DNA of 64,000 nucleotides from Blastococcus mobilis (GCF_900188025.1 NZ_FZNO01000010.1:1-64000), one strand, 5' to 3'. Counted from the stretch's first letter, positions 1 to 8,396 are shown. Notes: generated by a model not told the origin, from the sequence alone. Numbers and translations: made by a program.

Positions 1-96
1 GGGCTGGACGGTGTAGGAACCACCGCCCTACCAGGAGCTCGTCACATCACCCCGCCGCCACGCCGCAGCACCGCGTCAGTTCCGAGACACGTTCTA

Positions 97-124
97 AGGG
101 GCGACTCGCCACACCCGCATGCGG
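97..124 (+). repeat. Degenerate copy R0 of the tRNA-Leu-end-like repeat
   Basis: This stretch reads AAGGGGCGACTCGCCACACC and ends in CGCATGCGG. It resembles the distal half (GGGGCGACACGCTACATACG, then CACACGG) of the better copies at 772, 5031, 9002 and 11107. The match is imperfect and this is the weakest member of the family. No gene is supported between base 1 and 217. Confidence 0.3.
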
Positions 125-217
125 TTTGCGCCAGGTCGGCGACTGTCGCACGCAGGCCGGGCCCGGGAAGCTGCCCCCGGCGAGGGCTTCGCGCACGGAT
201 CACTCCGCGCTCGTGCG

Positions 218-673
218 TCAGTGCGTGTCCGCTGGCGTCGGGAGCAGCCAGAGTCCGCCCGCCAGCGCCCCGTACAGCAGTGCCGGGCCGGTGTGCGGCA
301 GCCCCTTGCCGGAGGCTGCCCGTGCCTGTCCGTAGCGAAAGGCCCACCGTTCCGCGGTGAGCACCCCGCCGACCGAACAGGCGAGCACGGCGGCCACGGA
401 CCCGAGAGCGACGGCCTTGCTCCCGGCGGGCAGCGAGCTGAAGGTCTTCGAGGGGAGGGCCTCGCCGTCAACCTCTTGCCGTTCGCGTGCGGTGGCCCAT
501 GCCGCCCGCAGGTCCGGCACGGATGCCGCGACGGTGACAGCCGTGAGCCCTGCCTTCGCCCAGCCGCGCGCCGTGCGGGAAGAGATGAAATCGGGCGTGG
601 CGTAGTACATGGCGGTCCCTACTCCGGTGACCAGAGGTGCAACCGCTCGTGAGGGCGTTGGCCGAGTGATCAT
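218..673 (-). CDS. Small membrane protein of unknown function
   Basis: A 151-residue protein that I do not recognise. Two to three hydrophobic segments are visible: near residues 14-24 (weak), around residues 85-105 (GSVAAVLACSVGGVL) and near the C-terminus (PALLYGALAGGLWLLPTP). A charged stretch around residues 55-75 separates them, so it is probably an inner-membrane protein. The composition is coherent (Ala/Gly/Leu helices, few rare residues), unlike the antisense ORFs over it. It lies alone between repeat copies R0 and R1, as if it were one unit of the repeat-bounded array. No function is claimed. Confidence 0.6.
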   Translation of the reverse strand: MITRPTPSRAVAPLVTGVGTAMYYATPDFISSRTARGWAKAGLTAVTVAASVPDLRAAWATARERQEVDGEALPSKTFSSLPAGSKAVALGSVAAVLACSVGGVLTAERWAFRYGQARAASGKGLPHTGPALLYGALAGGLWLLPTPADTH

Positions 674-739
674 GCAGCCATTCTTTCGCGCGCGAGCGAC
701 CAGCAGAACGCGATCGGCGCAGGTGCCGACACCAGGAAC

Positions 740-830
740 AGGAGAACCCCCACGGGCTCAGGGGCCGTGGGGGTTCAACTCGGTGTCCGAGGGGCGACTT
801 GCTACATCCGCACACGGCTCGGGGTCCGCG
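740..830 (+). repeat. Repeat R1: terminator hairpin plus tRNA-Leu 3'-end-like sequence
   Basis: A perfect 12-bp stem, GAACCCCCACGG (744-755) with CCGTGGGGGTTC (765-776), is followed by AACTCGG and then GTGTCCGAGGGG and GACTTG. The last part matches the acceptor/T-arm end of tRNA-Leu(GAG) at 54367-54388 except for one C for G. After it the sequence diverges into GCTACATCCGCACACGG. Hairpin then tRNA tail is the order seen downstream of tRNA genes on the other strand. All copies in the window point the same way. Confidence 0.7.
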
Positions 831-884
831 ATGCGTGAATGGCTTCCGCTGGATCCGGTCGATTGCTCCCGCGCCTGACGTGCA

Positions 885-1326
885 TCACGCGTTGCTGTAG
901 GTCCTGACCGGCTCCACGAGCACGGCGGTGCGTCGCTGCTCGGCCATGACGCGGTCGTACTCCTCCCAATCGTCGTGGTGGCCACCGGCCGCGGTGAACA
1001 CCGCGCGGAACAGCAGGCGCAGCCTCTCCGTCTCGGTCAGCCACGGCTGAGGGTCATCGGGCCCGGCCAGCTCGGCTCGGCCCTCACCGTCGCCCACTGC
1101 CATCCGTGCCGGAAGGTGAGGTGACCTGCGGGCGCGCCCGGAGGTTGGTTAGTTTGACCGGGCCGTAGGTCACGAACCCCAGGACCGGCTGCTCGGTCGC
1201 GGGATGGGGAAGCACTCCGGCGCTCACCACGGACGCCTGGATGGTCCTGTCGGCGCGCAGAGTGGAGACGACCGCCAGGTGGTTCTCGGGCGCGGCGATG
1301 GCCGAGATGTCGTCGAGGCTGGTCAT
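885..1326 (-). pseudogene. Broken F420/PPOX-type flavoprotein gene (pyridoxamine 5'-phosphate oxidase-like)
   Basis: Three reading frames must be joined to recover one protein of about 147 residues. The first frame gives MTSLDDISAIAAPENHLAVV through NLRARPQV. The second gives LTFRHGWQWATV. The third gives GEGRAELAGPDDPQPWL through EYDRVMAEQRRTAVLV and ends TYSNA. This order fits the actinobacterial PPOX-class F420-dependent oxidoreductase family (split-barrel fold, usually 140-150 residues). Two frameshifts near 1100-1140 break it. Start chosen at the ATG whose complement is at 1324-1326. Either the gene is dead or the sequence has two indel errors; other frameshifted genes nearby favour decay. 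Confidence 0.7.
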
Positions 1327-1499
1327 GACAGAACCTTGGCATGGGTCGCGGGTCCTTCTCCCGTCGCGGCCGCGGTCCGGGACTCTAGGTTGGCCGCGGA
1401 CCCGGACCATCTGGAAGCCACGTGAAGAGGCGGCCAGACCTGCGGCGTGTTCGGTCCGGCCGGAGGGGCGGCGAGGATGGGTCCAACCATCTCGAACGA

Positions 1500-2987
1500 A
1501 TGGGCGGCGATCTGGTGAGCGAGATTTCTCGGGTCCTGATGCTGGGTCTCGGGAGCGTGGCCCGTTGCGCTCTCCCGCTGATGTTCGACACCCTGCCGCT
1601 CCCGCCGTCCGCCTACACGGTGCTCGACGCACGGGACGACCCCGCTCTGGTGGAGGCGGCCCGTGAGATCCAGGCTCGCGGTGCCCGGTTCGAGTCATGC
1701 CTCATCACTCGCGACAACTACGCAGACACGCTGGCGGGCAGGCTCGGCGTCGGTGACCTGCTCGTCGACCTGGCCTGGAACATCGGGACCCTGGACCTGC
1801 TGCAGTGGTGCCGGGACAACGGGGTGCTGTACGTGAACGCCTCGCTGGAGGTGTGGGATCCCTATGCCGGTGGATGGACGGAGCCACCGACCTCCCGGAC
1901 CCTCTACCGCCGTCACCTGGAGCTGCGTGCCATGGTGGCGCGCTGGCCGGACAACGACGGACCGACGGCGGTGCTCGACCACGGCGCCAACCCGGGGCTC
2001 GTCTCACATTTCGCCAAGGTCGCCCTGCTGGACACGGCTGATGCGTGGCTCGCCGAGCCACCGGTGGCAGGGGAGTCCGACCGCCGCGACCGGGTGACTG
2101 AGGCGGCCGCTGCTCGCGACTGGGCCGCGCTCTCCCGGGCGCTGGACGTCCGGGTGATCCATGTGTCCGAGCGCGACACCCAGGTGAGCAACCGGCCCAA
2201 GCGGGTGGACGAGTTCGTCAACACCTGGTCGGTCGAGGGGTTCTACGAGGAGGGCGTCGCGCCGGCCGAGATGGGCTGGGGCACCCACGAGAGGACGCTA
2301 CCGCCGCTGGCGTACGTGCACGAGGACGGCCCCGGCAACCAAATCTGCCTGGCCCGGCCCGGCTGCCGGACGTGGGTGCGGTCGTGGGTCCCCGCGGGCG
2401 ACATCACCGGCATGGTCATCCGGCACGGCGAGTCGTTCTCCATCTCCGACTTCCTGACCGTGTGGGAGGACGGCAGACCGGTGTACCGCCCCACGGTGCA
2501 CTACGCGTACTGCCCCGCGGACGCGGCGGTCGCCAGCCTGCACGAGCTGCACATGCGCGGCTACCAGCTGCAGCCCGTCCAGCGGATCATGGCCGACGAC
2601 ATCGTCGACGGGCGGGACGAGCTCGGTGTCCTGCTCATGGGCCACCCTCTGACGAGCTGGTGGACCGGGTCGCTCCTGGACATCCACGGGGCACGGCGGC
2701 TCGCCCCGGGCCAGAACGCCACAACGCTGCAGGTCGCCGCCGGCTTGCTGGGGGCCATCCGGTGGATGTGGAACAACCCCGCCCGTGGCGTCCGCCTGCC
2801 CGACGAGCTCCCGCACGACGGGGTCCTCGCCACGGCCGAGCCCTACCTCGGCCCGTTCGTGTCCCGCCGGGTCGACTGGACGCCGCTACGGTCCCGGGTG
2901 GACGTCTTCGCCGGGTACGGGGCCGCCACGCCGGCCGCGGAGGACGTGTGGCAGTTCGCCAGCTTCCTGGTTTCCGACGGCGAGTGA
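1500..2987 (+). CDS. hss: Homospermidine synthase-like (saccharopine dehydrogenase fold)
   Basis: Predicted to transfer an aminobutyl group between polyamines (putrescine or spermidine to putrescine) with NAD+, giving sym-homospermidine. The N-terminus has a Rossmann start (RVLMLGLGSVARCALPLMF). The family core is visible: NASLEVWDP, AVLDHGANPGLVSHF, ERDTQVSNRPK, FVNTWSVEGFYEE with its conserved Trp, and TVHYAYCPADAAVASL. About 490-495 residues, slightly longer than the usual 470-480. ATG at 1500 is used; GTG at 1515 begins closer to the conserved region and may be the real start. It converges on a PLP decarboxylase that could supply putrescine, and the two genes overlap by 102 bp at their 3' ends. 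Confidence 0.78.
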   Translation: MGGDLVSEISRVLMLGLGSVARCALPLMFDTLPLPPSAYTVLDARDDPALVEAAREIQARGARFESCLITRDNYADTLAGRLGVGDLLVDLAWNIGTLDLLQWCRDNGVLYVNASLEVWDPYAGGWTEPPTSRTLYRRHLELRAMVARWPDNDGPTAVLDHGANPGLVSHFAKVALLDTADAWLAEPPVAGESDRRDRVTEAAAARDWAALSRALDVRVIHVSERDTQVSNRPKRVDEFVNTWSVEGFYEEGVAPAEMGWGTHERTLPPLAYVHEDGPGNQICLARPGCRTWVRSWVPAGDITGMVIRHGESFSISDFLTVWEDGRPVYRPTVHYAYCPADAAVASLHELHMRGYQLQPVQRIMADDIVDGRDELGVLLMGHPLTSWWTGSLLDIHGARRLAPGQNATTLQVAAGLLGAIRWMWNNPARGVRLPDELPHDGVLATAEPYLGPFVSRRVDWTPLRSRVDVFAGYGAATPAAEDVWQFASFLVSDGE

Positions 2988-4280
2988 CCGGACCTGCGCC
3001 GACGGCGGCAGGCAGTGCACCGGCATGGGGGAGAACCCGTTGAAGCCGTCCGTGCAATAGGCGCTGGTGTACGCGCCGGCGGACAGGACGTCGAGCCGGT
3101 CCCCGTCGGTGAGCGCCAGCGGCAGCTCGTACCGGTGATGCTGGTACATGATGTCCGCGCTGTCGCAGGTCGGGCCGGCCAGCACCACCGGCCCGCGCGG
3201 ACCCACACGGGACGTCACCAGCCGGTACCTGATCGCCTCCCCGGCGGTCTCGGCGAGGCCGCCGAACACGCCGGTGTCCAAGAACACCCACCGCTCGTCG
3301 TCCGCGTGAGACTTCCGGGCCACCAGGACGACCTCGGTTCGCATCACCCCGGCGTCGGCGACCAGGAACCGCCCCGGCTCCACCATCAGCCCGGGGCGGC
3401 CACCGGCCGCCCCGGGCGGGAAGTGCCGGTCGACCGAGGCCCTGATGCTGGCCGCGTACTGCTCGATAGGGGGAACGTCCTCCAGGTAGTGGGCCGGGAA
3501 TCCACCACCAAGATTCAGCACCCTCACCCGGACCTGGTCCCCGCTGCGCCGGCTCACCTCGCGGCTCACGGACGCCGCCAGGGCCACCGCGGCGTCCCAT
3601 TGCCCGGGGTCCCGCTGTTGCGACCCGACGTGAAAGCTCACGCCGCAGGCGTCCAGCCCCCGCTCGTCCGCCTCCAGCAGCAGGTCGACCGCCATGTCCG
3701 GCGTGCACCCGAACTTGCGGCTCAACGGCCAGTCGGCCTTAGTGTCGTGGGTCAGCAGCCGGCAGATGACGGCAGCACCAGGGGCCAGGGTGGCCAGCTT
3801 GTCCAGTTCCGCGGCGCTGTCGAAGGCGAACAGCCGGACCCCCAGGCCGTAGGCGTGGGCGATGTCGGCCCGCTTCTTGATGGTGTTGCCGTACGACAGA
3901 CGATGCGGGGACACTCCCGCGCGCAGGCACAGGTCGATCTCGGCCGGGCTGGCCACGTCGAAGTTGGACCCGAGAGCGGCGAGCAGTCGGATGACGTCAG
4001 GCTCCGGGTTGGCCTTGACGGCGTAGTACACGGAGGCCTCGCCCAGCGCTGTCCGCAGGGCGGTGAACCGTTCGGCGACGACGTCCAGTTCGATCACCAG
4101 GCACGGCGTCGACAGGTCGTGCTGGGCGTGGAACTGGGCAATGGCCGGCGGCAACCCCTCCGCTCCGACGGCCGTGCCGCTCTGGCTCTCGCCCGCCTCC
4201 TCGCCGGCCGCACCGGGCACTGCACCACCGCCTCGATCCGTCGCTACCCGTGGCACGATCAACGAGAGACACGCCGACAC
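2886..4280 (-). CDS. Type III PLP-dependent ornithine/lysine-type decarboxylase
   Basis: Fold-type III (alanine racemase-like) basic amino acid decarboxylase, about 464 residues. Visible motifs in order: YYAVKANPEP with the PLP lysine, FHVGSQ, LGGGFPAHY, the phosphate-binding EPGRFLV, CDSADIMY with the active-site Cys, and AYTSAYCTDGFNGF near the normal family end. With the facing homospermidine synthase, the likely substrate is ornithine, giving putrescine; lysine cannot be excluded. About 40 residues follow the usual end (from PPSAQVRSL) and are read antisense through the hss 3' end, which suggests a lost stop codon. The GTG start at 4280 gives a long unconserved leader, so the true start may lie further in. 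Confidence 0.75.
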   Translation of the reverse strand: MSACLSLIVPRVATDRGGGAVPGAAGEEAGESQSGTAVGAEGLPPAIAQFHAQHDLSTPCLVIELDVVAERFTALRTALGEASVYYAVKANPEPDVIRLLAALGSNFDVASPAEIDLCLRAGVSPHRLSYGNTIKKRADIAHAYGLGVRLFAFDSAAELDKLATLAPGAAVICRLLTHDTKADWPLSRKFGCTPDMAVDLLLEADERGLDACGVSFHVGSQQRDPGQWDAAVALAASVSREVSRRSGDQVRVRVLNLGGGFPAHYLEDVPPIEQYAASIRASVDRHFPPGAAGGRPGLMVEPGRFLVADAGVMRTEVVLVARKSHADDERWVFLDTGVFGGLAETAGEAIRYRLVTSRVGPRGPVVLAGPTCDSADIMYQHHRYELPLALTDGDRLDVLSAGAYTSAYCTDGFNGFSPMPVHCLPPSAQVRSLAVGNQEAGELPHVLRGRRGGPVPGEDVHPGP

Positions 4281-4540
4281 ACCCGTCCTCGTCCTGTCTC
4301 GACCAGCGCAGCCACGAGTTCAACGCCAGCGGACGACTACGCCGGAAGCCGGCCCTCGGACCCAGCCGCGACGACCGACCACAGGCAAGGACGCGAAGGG
4401 TATCTCGGGGATCTCCAACGGGCTGGGACAGCTGGTTGACACTGCGAGGCCGACAGGTAGCTCAGCGGCTGCCCGGCCGAGTCGATTTTCGTGGCGTCAC
4501 GGCCCGCGCGGCCGGCACGGCCTCATCCCGTGCCTCCGGG

Positions 4541-4693
4541 TCAGAGCAGCTGGTCCAGATCGTCGGGCCCGGGTCCGGTTCCGCCGGAGTCGCGGAGGGG
4601 AGACGAGTCAGGCAGGTCATCGTCCGGTGGCTCCGCTGCCACCGGTCCCTCCGCGTACAAGGTGCTCGGGTCTTTCGGGTCCATCTCGCTCAT
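4541..4693 (-). CDS. Small acidic protein, unknown
   Basis: A 50-residue ORF beginning MSEMDPKDPSTLYAEG and ending GGTGPGPDDLDQLL, rich in Asp, Glu and Pro. I do not recognise a family. The start is the ATG complementary to 4691-4693. Composition and size resemble another acidic protein at 59232-59504, which makes it more than a random ORF, but support is weak. The region 4281-4540 before it holds no gene I can support. Confidence 0.35.
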   Translation of the reverse strand: MSEMDPKDPSTLYAEGPVAAEPPDDDLPDSSPLRDSGGTGPGPDDLDQLL

Positions 4694-4999
4694 GATCCGG
4701 CTGTACCCAGCGAGGAAGGCAGTACCCGAGCAGCCAGCCGCCGGGCACCGGCCACCTGACTGCCTGCACAGCGCCGGCCCCCCCGCGGTGTTCTCCACCG
4801 AGAGAGCACCACGACGAGCAGCTGAGCGGGAAGCGGGAAGGCCTTCCAGACGCGCCGGCCCTCTGATCAGCGCAAGGGCGCGCCCTAGCCACCCGCGCAT
4901 GGAAGTAGCCCCGCCATAACTCTCGACGAGGCGCCCGCCCTAGCAGCCACGGAGCTGACCATTGAGATGAAGCGGTGGACGTGCCGCCGTCGAAAGCGC

Positions 5000-5077
5000 A
5001 GAACCCCAGCGACCCTGGAGGCCGCGGGGGTCCAACTCGGTGTCCGAGGGGCGACACGCTACATACGCACACGGCTG
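5000..5077 (+). repeat. Repeat R2 (tRNA-Leu-end-like)
   Basis: Contains GAACCCC, then a spacer and GGGGGTCC as a decayed hairpin. This is followed by AACTCGGTGTCCGAGGGGCG, then ACACGCTACATACG and CACACGGCTG. It runs straight into the upstream half of the first alpha/beta hydrolase copy (about 5067-5257), which is homologous to 9546-9750. The stretch 4694-5255 holds only this repeat and that upstream region; no other gene is supported. Confidence 0.65.
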
Positions 5078-5257
5078 CACATGGCGCCGAGGTCTTGCTA
5101 CAGAATGGACTGCGTCCCGATCTCCCGAGAGTAGGTGCCGTTCTCGGCCCCGAGCCTGGCCTTTCGAGGTGCGGTGCACGTGAAGAGCTACAACTCCCAT
5201 CCAGGCCGCCAGACCTCGCGATGAGGGGAGCGACCCGTGCCGGTCATCGACCGTTCT
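5067..5257 (+). repeat. Upstream half of the duplicated hydrolase unit, copy 1
   Basis: This segment aligns with 9546-9744 upstream of the intact hydrolase: the same ATGGCGCC, the same AGCTACAACTCC, and the same GATGAGGGGAGCGAC before a GTGCCGGTCATCGA start. After CCGTTCT (5251-5257) the homology stops because an IS110-family element begins. It resumes at 6870 with CTGACAGGGCCCGC. Together with 6872-7651 it forms a duplication of about 1 kb, of which one copy carries the insertion. Confidence 0.8.
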
Positions 5258-5292
5258 CATATGGGGACCGTCCGTTCTAGGGGCAGGGTGAG

Positions 5293-5326
5293 GCAGCCCC
5301 CTCCGGCCGTCGCTGGAGGGGGCTGC
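5293..5326 (-). terminator. Strong hairpin near the IS end
   Basis: GCAGCCCCCTCC (5293-5304) pairs perfectly with GGAGGGGGCTGC (5315-5326) around a 10-base loop. It lies inside the non-coding end of the IS, downstream of the transposase and of the candidate bridge RNA on the same strand. It could end or stabilise that transcript. No U-tract is visible. Confidence 0.55.
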
Positions 5327-5382
5327 TCTGGGCCGTTGATGCGGGCGGTGACGAGCGTGTCGGTGATTGACGCGTGGTCACT

Positions 5383-5500
5383 CTCATATGCGCGGGTCGG
5401 GACCGCAGGACGGGTTGTTCGGCGGGAGCGCTGCCGCGAATCTGAATGGTCGAGCGTGGCCCGGTCCGGGCTGCTCACAGAACGGTTGCGGGTTCGCTCC
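5383..5500 (-). ncRNA. Candidate bridge (seek) RNA guide region of the IS110 element
   Basis: Read on the minus strand, a stem GGAGCG (5500-5495) with CGCTCC (5430-5425) encloses an internal loop. Its 5' side reads ACCGTTCTG (5486-5478), identical to the reconstructed left target plus core. Its 3' side ends TCAGA (5445-5441), the complement of core plus right target TCTGA. Between them is a hairpin (CCCGG A CCGGG, inside GAGC/GCTC). Further 3' a second loop has CCGTC (5413-5409), matching the element's right end CCGTC. It also has CATATGAG (5390-5383), the complement of core plus left end CTCATATG, around a GCGGTC/GACC(C)GC hairpin. Target loop then donor loop is the known bridge-RNA order. 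The outer boundaries of the RNA are not defined. Confidence 0.6.
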
Positions 5501-5687
5501 TCACGCTTGCCGTCACTCGCCCGGTGATCATCAACGGACGTCTGTGGTTCCGTCCTCGCTCAACAGCGCCTCGGTCCGTGGGCGCGGTCGGAGGTCAACG
5601 TGGAGCACGCGCAGCGCAGCGAGCATGAACGACGTTGACCTGCGGGCGGGCTCGCGGAGGGCTTCGCCGCCGGCGAGGACGGAAGGG

Positions 5688-6776
5688 TCAGCCGTCGGGG
5701 TCCATGACTGCCAGCGCCCAGCACCAGCCTGCCAGCTCCCGGGCGATGGCGAGGTTGGCCACCACCGGGCGCTTGCGGCGCGTATCGAAGGACTGCCATC
5801 GGGCGTGCAGCCGCCGGTTGCCCTTCGCCGCGTGCGCGGCCACCGCCGCCGGTGCGCGCTGCCAGCGGCGCTGCAGCCTCGTCGAGGGCCGGTAGGGCGG
5901 GCGGTGGTGCCAGGCCGCCTCGACCAGCAGCCGACGCACGTGGCTGTTGCCGGTCTTGGTCACCCCGTGCTGCGAGCGGCTCTCCCCGGTGGAGTGCTCG
6001 CCGGGCACCAGTCCCAGATAGGCCCCGATCGTGGCCGGCGAGAGCCGTGACCAGTCGCCGATCTCGACCGCCAGCCCGAATCCGGTCAACGTCGAGATGC
6101 CGCGCAGGCAGGTCAGGCGGTCGATCACCGGGGTGAACCGGCTGGCCGCGGCCAGCTTGGTGATCGCCTCATCGAGGCGGTCCCGGCGGCCCTCGGTGGC
6201 GGCCAGCGCCTCCAGCGCCGCGTCGTAGGCGCATTGCAGTGCCGGCCGGGCGAAGCGCTGGGTGCGCAGCCAGTTCTCGTGCACCCGGGTCCACGGGGTG
6301 CCGCCAGCGTAGACGATGCCCTGGCGCAGCAGTAGATGCGTCACCCGATGCCGGGCGCTCATCAGGTCACCGCGCACATCGTCGCGGGCGCGCACCAGGT
6401 CCCGCGCGGCCTCGGTCTCCTCATCGGGGACCGCGACCGCGGTCACCTGGCCCACCGCCAGCAGCTGGGCCAGGTGCAGCGCGTCTTTGGCGTCGGTCTT
6501 CACCCGCTCCCCGGACGGGCGCAGCAGCCGCGAGGGCGCGGCCACCACACAGTCGATCCCCGCCGCCTCCAGGGCCCGGGCCAGCCCGAACCCGGTCGGC
6601 CCCGCCTCGTAGGTGACCGTCACCGGACCGGGCAACGACCGCAGCCACCCGATCACCTGCTCGTGCGCCGGCGTCAAACGCGCCCGCAACACCTCACCGG
6701 TCTGCACATCCAGCCCGCGGCCCACCACCGAACGGGCATGAACATCCAGTCCGACACTCGTACGCTGACCGATCAC
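5688..6776 (-). CDS. IS110 family transposase (DEDD recombinase), intact
   Basis: A full-length protein of 362 residues. The N-terminal RuvC-like DEDD domain begins GLDVHARSVVGRGLD and continues through VTYEAGPTGFGLARAL to KTDAKDALHLAQLL. The C-terminal transposase_20 domain has FTPVIDRLTCLRGISTLTGF, then GAYLGLVPGEHSTGESRS and GVTKTGNSHVRRLLVEAAWH, including the serine region. It recombines a circular donor into a target, guided by an RNA from the element's non-coding end. No frameshift or stop is seen, so it may be active. It is the only complete transposase gene of its type in the window; the second IS110 gene at 17892 has a nonsense codon. Confidence 0.92.
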   Translation of the reverse strand: MIGQRTSVGLDVHARSVVGRGLDVQTGEVLRARLTPAHEQVIGWLRSLPGPVTVTYEAGPTGFGLARALEAAGIDCVVAAPSRLLRPSGERVKTDAKDALHLAQLLAVGQVTAVAVPDEETEAARDLVRARDDVRGDLMSARHRVTHLLLRQGIVYAGGTPWTRVHENWLRTQRFARPALQCAYDAALEALAATEGRRDRLDEAITKLAAASRFTPVIDRLTCLRGISTLTGFGLAVEIGDWSRLSPATIGAYLGLVPGEHSTGESRSQHGVTKTGNSHVRRLLVEAAWHHRPPYRPSTRLQRRWQRAPAAVAAHAAKGNRRLHARWQSFDTRRKRPVVANLAIARELAGWCWALAVMDPDG

Positions 6777-6793
6777 TGGGGCCTCCCACGCCT

Positions 6794-7651
6794 GTGGCTC
6801 TGCCGCCAGGGCCGCCCCCTGCGCGGCAACCCACGATCATTCGTGGCGGGGCCCCAGCCCCCATACCGTCTGACAGGGCCCGCATCTCGTGGGAGTCCGA
6901 CGGGCCGGAGGACGCTCCCGCCGTCCTCCTGCTCATGGGGCTCGCCTACCCGGCCGCGATGTGGTTCCGGCTGGTGCCTGCACTGGCCGAGAGCTACCGG
7001 GTCATCCGAATCGACAACCGGGGTGCCGGCCGCACCGGTGACGTTCCTGGGGCGCCGTACACGATCGAGACCATGGCGGCGGACTGCCTGGCCGTGTTGG
7101 ACGCGGCGGATGTCGACACCGCCCACGTCGTCGGCATCTCGATGGGCGGCCTGATCGCCCAGGAGATCGTGCTCACCGCTCCGGAACGGGTCCGCTCGCT
7201 GTGCCTGATCGCCACACACCCGGGCATCGCGCACGCCGTCATGAACCCCCAGGCGATGGCGATGCTGATGCAGCGCGGCCAGATGACGCCCCAGGAGGCG
7301 GCCGAGGCCTCCATTCCCTTCAACTACGCGCCCGAGACGCCTCGCGAGCGCATCGAGGAGGACTGGGCGGTGCGGTTCCCGCTCGCCGCCACGAACGAGG
7401 GTTACCTCGCCCAGGTGGTCGGGTCGTCGCAATGGGACGGCTACGACCGCCTGGAGGGCATCACCGCCCCGACGCTGGTCGTACACGGGGAGCTCGATGC
7501 GCTCGTCCCGCCGGAGAACGGCCGCATCATCGCCGGCCGCATCCCCGGCGCCGAGCTGGTGATGATCCCGAACGCGAATCACGTGCTGATGACCGACCAG
7601 CCCGAGCACGTGTCGAAGCTGCTCGTCGAATGGCTGGATCGGAACCGATAA
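6794..7651 (+). CDS. Alpha/beta hydrolase, copy 1, N-terminus replaced by the IS end
   Basis: From ARISWESDGP onward it is nearly identical to the intact copy at 9728, with DNRGAGRT in the oxyanion region, GISMGG with the nucleophile Ser, HGELDALVP with the acid and PNANH with the catalytic His. The first 7-8 native residues are on the far side of the IS110 element at 5236-5257. Reading frame continues in-frame into the element, giving a chimeric start (MALPPGPPP) from GTG at 6794. Whether this is translated is unknown, since the native promoter and RBS are 1.6 kb away. It may be a recent pseudogene or a re-promoted gene. The substrate is unknown. Confidence 0.65.
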   Translation: MALPPGPPPARQPTIIRGGAPAPIPSDRARISWESDGPEDAPAVLLLMGLAYPAAMWFRLVPALAESYRVIRIDNRGAGRTGDVPGAPYTIETMAADCLAVLDAADVDTAHVVGISMGGLIAQEIVLTAPERVRSLCLIATHPGIAHAVMNPQAMAMLMQRGQMTPQEAAEASIPFNYAPETPRERIEEDWAVRFPLAATNEGYLAQVVGSSQWDGYDRLEGITAPTLVVHGELDALVPPENGRIIAGRIPGAELVMIPNANHVLMTDQPEHVSKLLVEWLDRNR

Positions 7652-7659
7652 CGAAGCAG

Positions 7660-8322
7660 TCATGCTGATCGTCCATCGAAGCCAAGCCCGCCCAGCCGCG
7701 ACCAGCCAACGTCGGGCGCGCCCTGTGTCGCAGCATGGTGACGGTCGTGTGTCCGACGTGTCCGCCAGTCAGTCGCGAGGCAGCCTCCACCCCCACTGCC
7801 AGGGCCAGAGGAACCGGCAGCCGTGCTGGCCAGTTCGTCATACGGGAAGCTGGCCACTCGCGCGTAGGCATCGGCGAAGGCGGCCTCGTACTGGCTGCGG
7901 TCGAAGGTGATCGGCTGGTCGAGCCGATCGACCGGCCGGGGGTCGTAGATGCCGTCCTCCCAGCGGAAATCCGACCACGAGACCTCGGCGTCCCCGACTC
8001 GGCGGGCGGCGGTGAGCGCACCGCACGCCAGGTCGCCGTCCACGTGGCACAGGAGCAGTGCAACGGCGCCCGGGAGCGAGGTCGTCGCTCGGACGTTGGC
8101 CGAGGAGCTTCTCCAACGCCTCGGGAACGCCGGCCAGCCACGGACGGTTCAGCTCCGTCACGAGTTCCGGTCCGGGTGTGGTGGTGGTGATCGAACGCAG
8201 TGACTGGCCGTTGACCACCAGGTCGAGGAAGTGCGACTCGGGGGGCGCGTGAGGTTGCCGTCGATAAGGCGGCCCGTCACGACGGCGGGCTCCAGGCGCA
8301 GCTCCGCCAACTCCAAGGTCAC
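7660..8322 (-). pseudogene. Frameshifted gene of unknown function
   Basis: Coding character is visible in three successive frames on the minus strand. The first has VTLELAELRLEPAVVTGRLI from a GTG at 8322. The second has VVNGQSLRSI, then GPELVTELNRPWLAGVPEAL. The third has DGDLACGALTAARRVGD, then VSWSDFRWEDGIYDP and ITFDRSQYEAAFADAYARV. Joined, these would make a cytoplasmic protein of about 180-200 residues. I do not recognise the family. At least two frameshifts separate the parts. It lies head-to-head with the broken WapI-type immunity gene, so both were lost in the same interval between repeat copies R2 and R3. Confidence 0.5.
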
Positions 8323-8396
8323 TGCAGGAGTATCACCATGCTGTGACGTCTGGACGCCCTGCCTCAGATGACGGCGCGCCCTGGGATGCTCGCGCC

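Larger units (their letters stand above)
5256..6869 (-). mobile_element. IS110 family element (IS1111-like group), complete, about 1.61 kb
   Basis: Comparison with the uninterrupted hydrolase copy at 9728 fixes the ends. The left junction is CCGTTCT at 5251-5257 and the right junction is CTGACA at 6870-6875, so a CT dinucleotide is the likely core. Just inside the ends lie imperfect inverted repeats: CATATGGGGACC on the left, and the complement of GCCCCCATACC on the right, sharing TATGGGG. Subterminal inverted repeats and a long non-coding end downstream of the transposase (5258-5687, about 430 bp) against only about 95 bp upstream match the IS1111 layout rather than the IS110 one. No target duplication beyond the CT (or TCT) is seen. 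Confidence 0.85.
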
